7,225 nt of DNA, taken from the NCBI GenBank assembly GCA_046590235.1, contig JBKJTY010000003.1, positions 1-7,225 of the forward strand, written 5' to 3'. Positions 6,202 through 7,225 of the stretch are shown here, piece after piece; positions within the stretch are counted from its first letter, which is position 1, and every line of letters starts with the position of its first letter. The DNA is from 2-02-FULL-45-10 sp046590235 (GTDB lineage: Bacteria > Patescibacteriota > Patescibacteriia > Magasanikbacterales > GWA2-37-8). The notes beneath the pieces were generated by a model, which made no database searches, was not told the DNA's origin, and worked only from the letters and a program-made list of their open reading frames with translations. The position numbers were made by a program, and so were the translations under genes.

Positions 6202-6226
6202 AAAAAAACCTGCCGAGTGGGCAGGT
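6202..6226 (-). terminator. Rho-independent terminator of the rsmH-ftsL transcript
   Basis: A perfect 7-bp stem (6208-6214 with 6220-6226, ACCTGCC/GGCAGGT) has a 5-base loop. On the minus strand it runs into seven T (6208-6202). It starts 13 bases after the ftsL stop codon and separates that transcript from the clp operon promoter. Confidence 0.9.
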
Positions 6227-6239
6227 ACAATCATTTCTA

Positions 6240-6599
6240 TTAGCGAGCCATGGCTGTGTCGTGCGAAGCTTTGACGAACTTTACTTCAACGGCATTTTGC
6301 ATGGAAAGATCAGATAGACGGCGCTGGATACTAGCCATTGATTGGTAGCTTGCGACTTCAGTTTTGAGTTTATCAGTTTGTTCGGATGCATTAGAAAGTT
6401 TTTTCTCTAGAGTGTTAATCATGTAACCACTTGTTGAGAGATTATTGATTTGGAACAAGTAGCCGATAACCAAAGCGACGATCGTGACAATAACAAACAA
6501 ACGTGTTTTGACGTCAAACATCCAGTTTGGCATCGCAAAAGTATCTGCAAATTGCAGCATCTGACTATATTGATAACGAAAACGCATTTTTAGTGACAT
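6240..6599 (-). CDS. ftsL: FtsL-like cell division protein
   Basis: FtsL is a bitopic divisome protein that works with FtsB/DivIC and FtsQ to activate septal peptidoglycan synthesis. The 119-residue product has a basic cytoplasmic N-terminus, one membrane segment (about 33-49) and an external coiled coil (about 56-90, with spaced Leu/Ile). It ends in a family-like tail RRLSDLSM (93-100), where relatives read close to A..LGM. FtsL proteins are poorly conserved, so the call rests on this layout plus position directly after rsmH, the normal place for ftsL. The start lies one base after the rsmH stop. An ATG four codons in (6587) is an alternative. In most bacteria a penicillin-binding protein gene follows; here a terminator does. 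Confidence 0.8.
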   Translation of the reverse strand: MSLKMRFRYQYSQMLQFADTFAMPNWMFDVKTRLFVIVTIVALVIGYLFQINNLSTSGYMINTLEKKLSNASEQTDKLKTEVASYQSMASIQRRLSDLSMQNAVEVKFVKASHDTAMAR

Positions 6600-6600
6600 A

Positions 6601-7225
6601 CTATATTTTTTCTATAACGCGCAATTTAGCGCTACGCGACCGAGGATTTTTAATCAACTCCTCTGGCGTCGCGGTAATTGGCTTTTTTGAAATTAAACGA
6701 ACATGTCTTTTAATTTCCAATGTTTTAAAAAAATGTTTAACGATTCGATCTTCCAAAGAATGGAATGTGATGATCGCAATCCGACCACCTGTCGAAAGCA
6801 CCTCCATCGCTTGCGGTAAAAATTGCTTTATGACTTCCAATTCTTGGTTCGTTTCAATTCGGAGCGCTTGAAAAACTTTTGTAGCAGGGTGAATACCACC
6901 AATCCACGGAATTTCTTTTGTACTCTTTAATTTAGTACGATAGACATCTAAGATTACGTCGACTAGATCTTTTGTCGTTGCCAATGGCTGCTTTTTTCGA
7001 GCAACGTAGATGGCCGACGAGATTTCTCTCGCCAAAGGCTCTTCGCCGTACATTTTAAAGACCCACTCAAGTTCTGCTTGACTATATGTATTAATAATTT
7101 CTTTTGCAGTAAGGATTTCGACATCAGCGCGAAACTCTGGATTATAGCGCATCTCAAGGGGCTCTTCTTTTTCGAAGCTAAAACCTCTCCCCCGTTCACT
7201 AAATTGCGGACTGGACCATCCAAAG
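6601..7225 (-). CDS. rsmH: 16S rRNA (cytosine(1402)-N(4))-methyltransferase RsmH (partial)
   Basis: RsmH (MraW) uses S-adenosylmethionine to methylate N4 of C1402 in 16S rRNA. The frame is open to the right edge of the window. 207 residues are present and about 100 N-terminal residues, including the first SAM-binding glycine motif, lie outside. Visible signatures are FGWSSPQF (first residues), RGRGFSFEKEEPLEMRYNP, the MYGEE helix region (about 59-63), HPATKVFQALRIETNQEL (about 112-129) and ITFHSLEDRIVKHFF (about 151-165). The ATG at 7152 is an internal Met, because the coding similarity continues upstream of it. It is followed after one base by ftsL, the usual division/cell-wall cluster order. 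Confidence 0.97.
   Translation of the reverse strand, partial: FGWSSPQFSERGRGFSFEKEEPLEMRYNPEFRADVEILTAKEIINTYSQAELEWVFKMYGEEPLAREISSAIYVARKKQPLATTKDLVDVILDVYRTKLKSTKEIPWIGGIHPATKVFQALRIETNQELEVIKQFLPQAMEVLSTGGRIAIITFHSLEDRIVKHFFKTLEIKRHVRLISKKPITATPEELIKNPRSRSAKLRVIEKI

Noticed and set aside
6963..7223. Open frame overlapping rsmH in another minus-strand frame
   Set aside because: The rsmH frame carries clear conserved motifs across the same bases and remains open to the window edge; this is a shadow.
1..7225. CRISPR arrays, insertion sequences, tRNA genes or prophage
   Set aside because: No regularly spaced repeats, transposase, terminal inverted repeats, cloverleaf sequences or phage genes were seen.

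Overview
The window reads as ordinary bacterial chromosome, AT-leaning and very compact. Gene gaps inside operons are 1 to 8 bases, and no gene has a convincing Shine-Dalgarno site. The standard genetic code fits, because eight genes are intact without in-frame TGA. The gene set suggests a member of the Candidate Phyla Radiation (Patescibacteria): a membrane-anchored Clp-type ATPase behind a small membrane protein, a DUF192 protein with a membrane anchor, and a lone rplU without rpmA beside it. That placement is an inference from gene content, not a phylogenetic result.

Layout from left to right: (1) Positions 1-725, plus strand: possibly the tail of an upstream gene, then recR (recombination mediator) ending in a hairpin that overlaps its stop codon. 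(2) Positions 726-1040: about 315 bases with no credible protein gene. On the minus strand this stretch has a promoter-like pair (TTGACG, 17 bases, TACAGT), several hairpins and a closing hairpin, so it may encode an undescribed structured RNA. (3) Positions 1041-1506, minus strand: rplU (L21) with a near-consensus promoter, a structured leader and its own terminator. (4) Positions 1509-6188, minus strand: a four-gene operon that starts at an extended -10 promoter. In transcription order it holds a 120-residue membrane protein, a 922-residue Clp/Hsp100-type AAA+ ATPase with zinc ribbon and two membrane segments, a WecA/TagO-type sugar-phosphate transferase, and a DUF192 protein. No terminator separates it from rplU. 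(5) Positions 6202-7225, minus strand: the end of a division/cell-wall cluster, with rsmH (cut by the window edge) followed after one base by an FtsL-like gene and a strong terminator.

The most interesting object is the Clp-type ATPase. Its first AAA+ ring has lost Walker B, the arginine finger, the P-loop Thr and the pore-loop Tyr. Its second ring keeps all ATPase residues but lacks the GYVG pore loop. With the zinc ribbon, the membrane anchor and the adjacent small membrane protein, it looks like a repurposed membrane-bound Hsp100 machine rather than a classical ClpC unfoldase.
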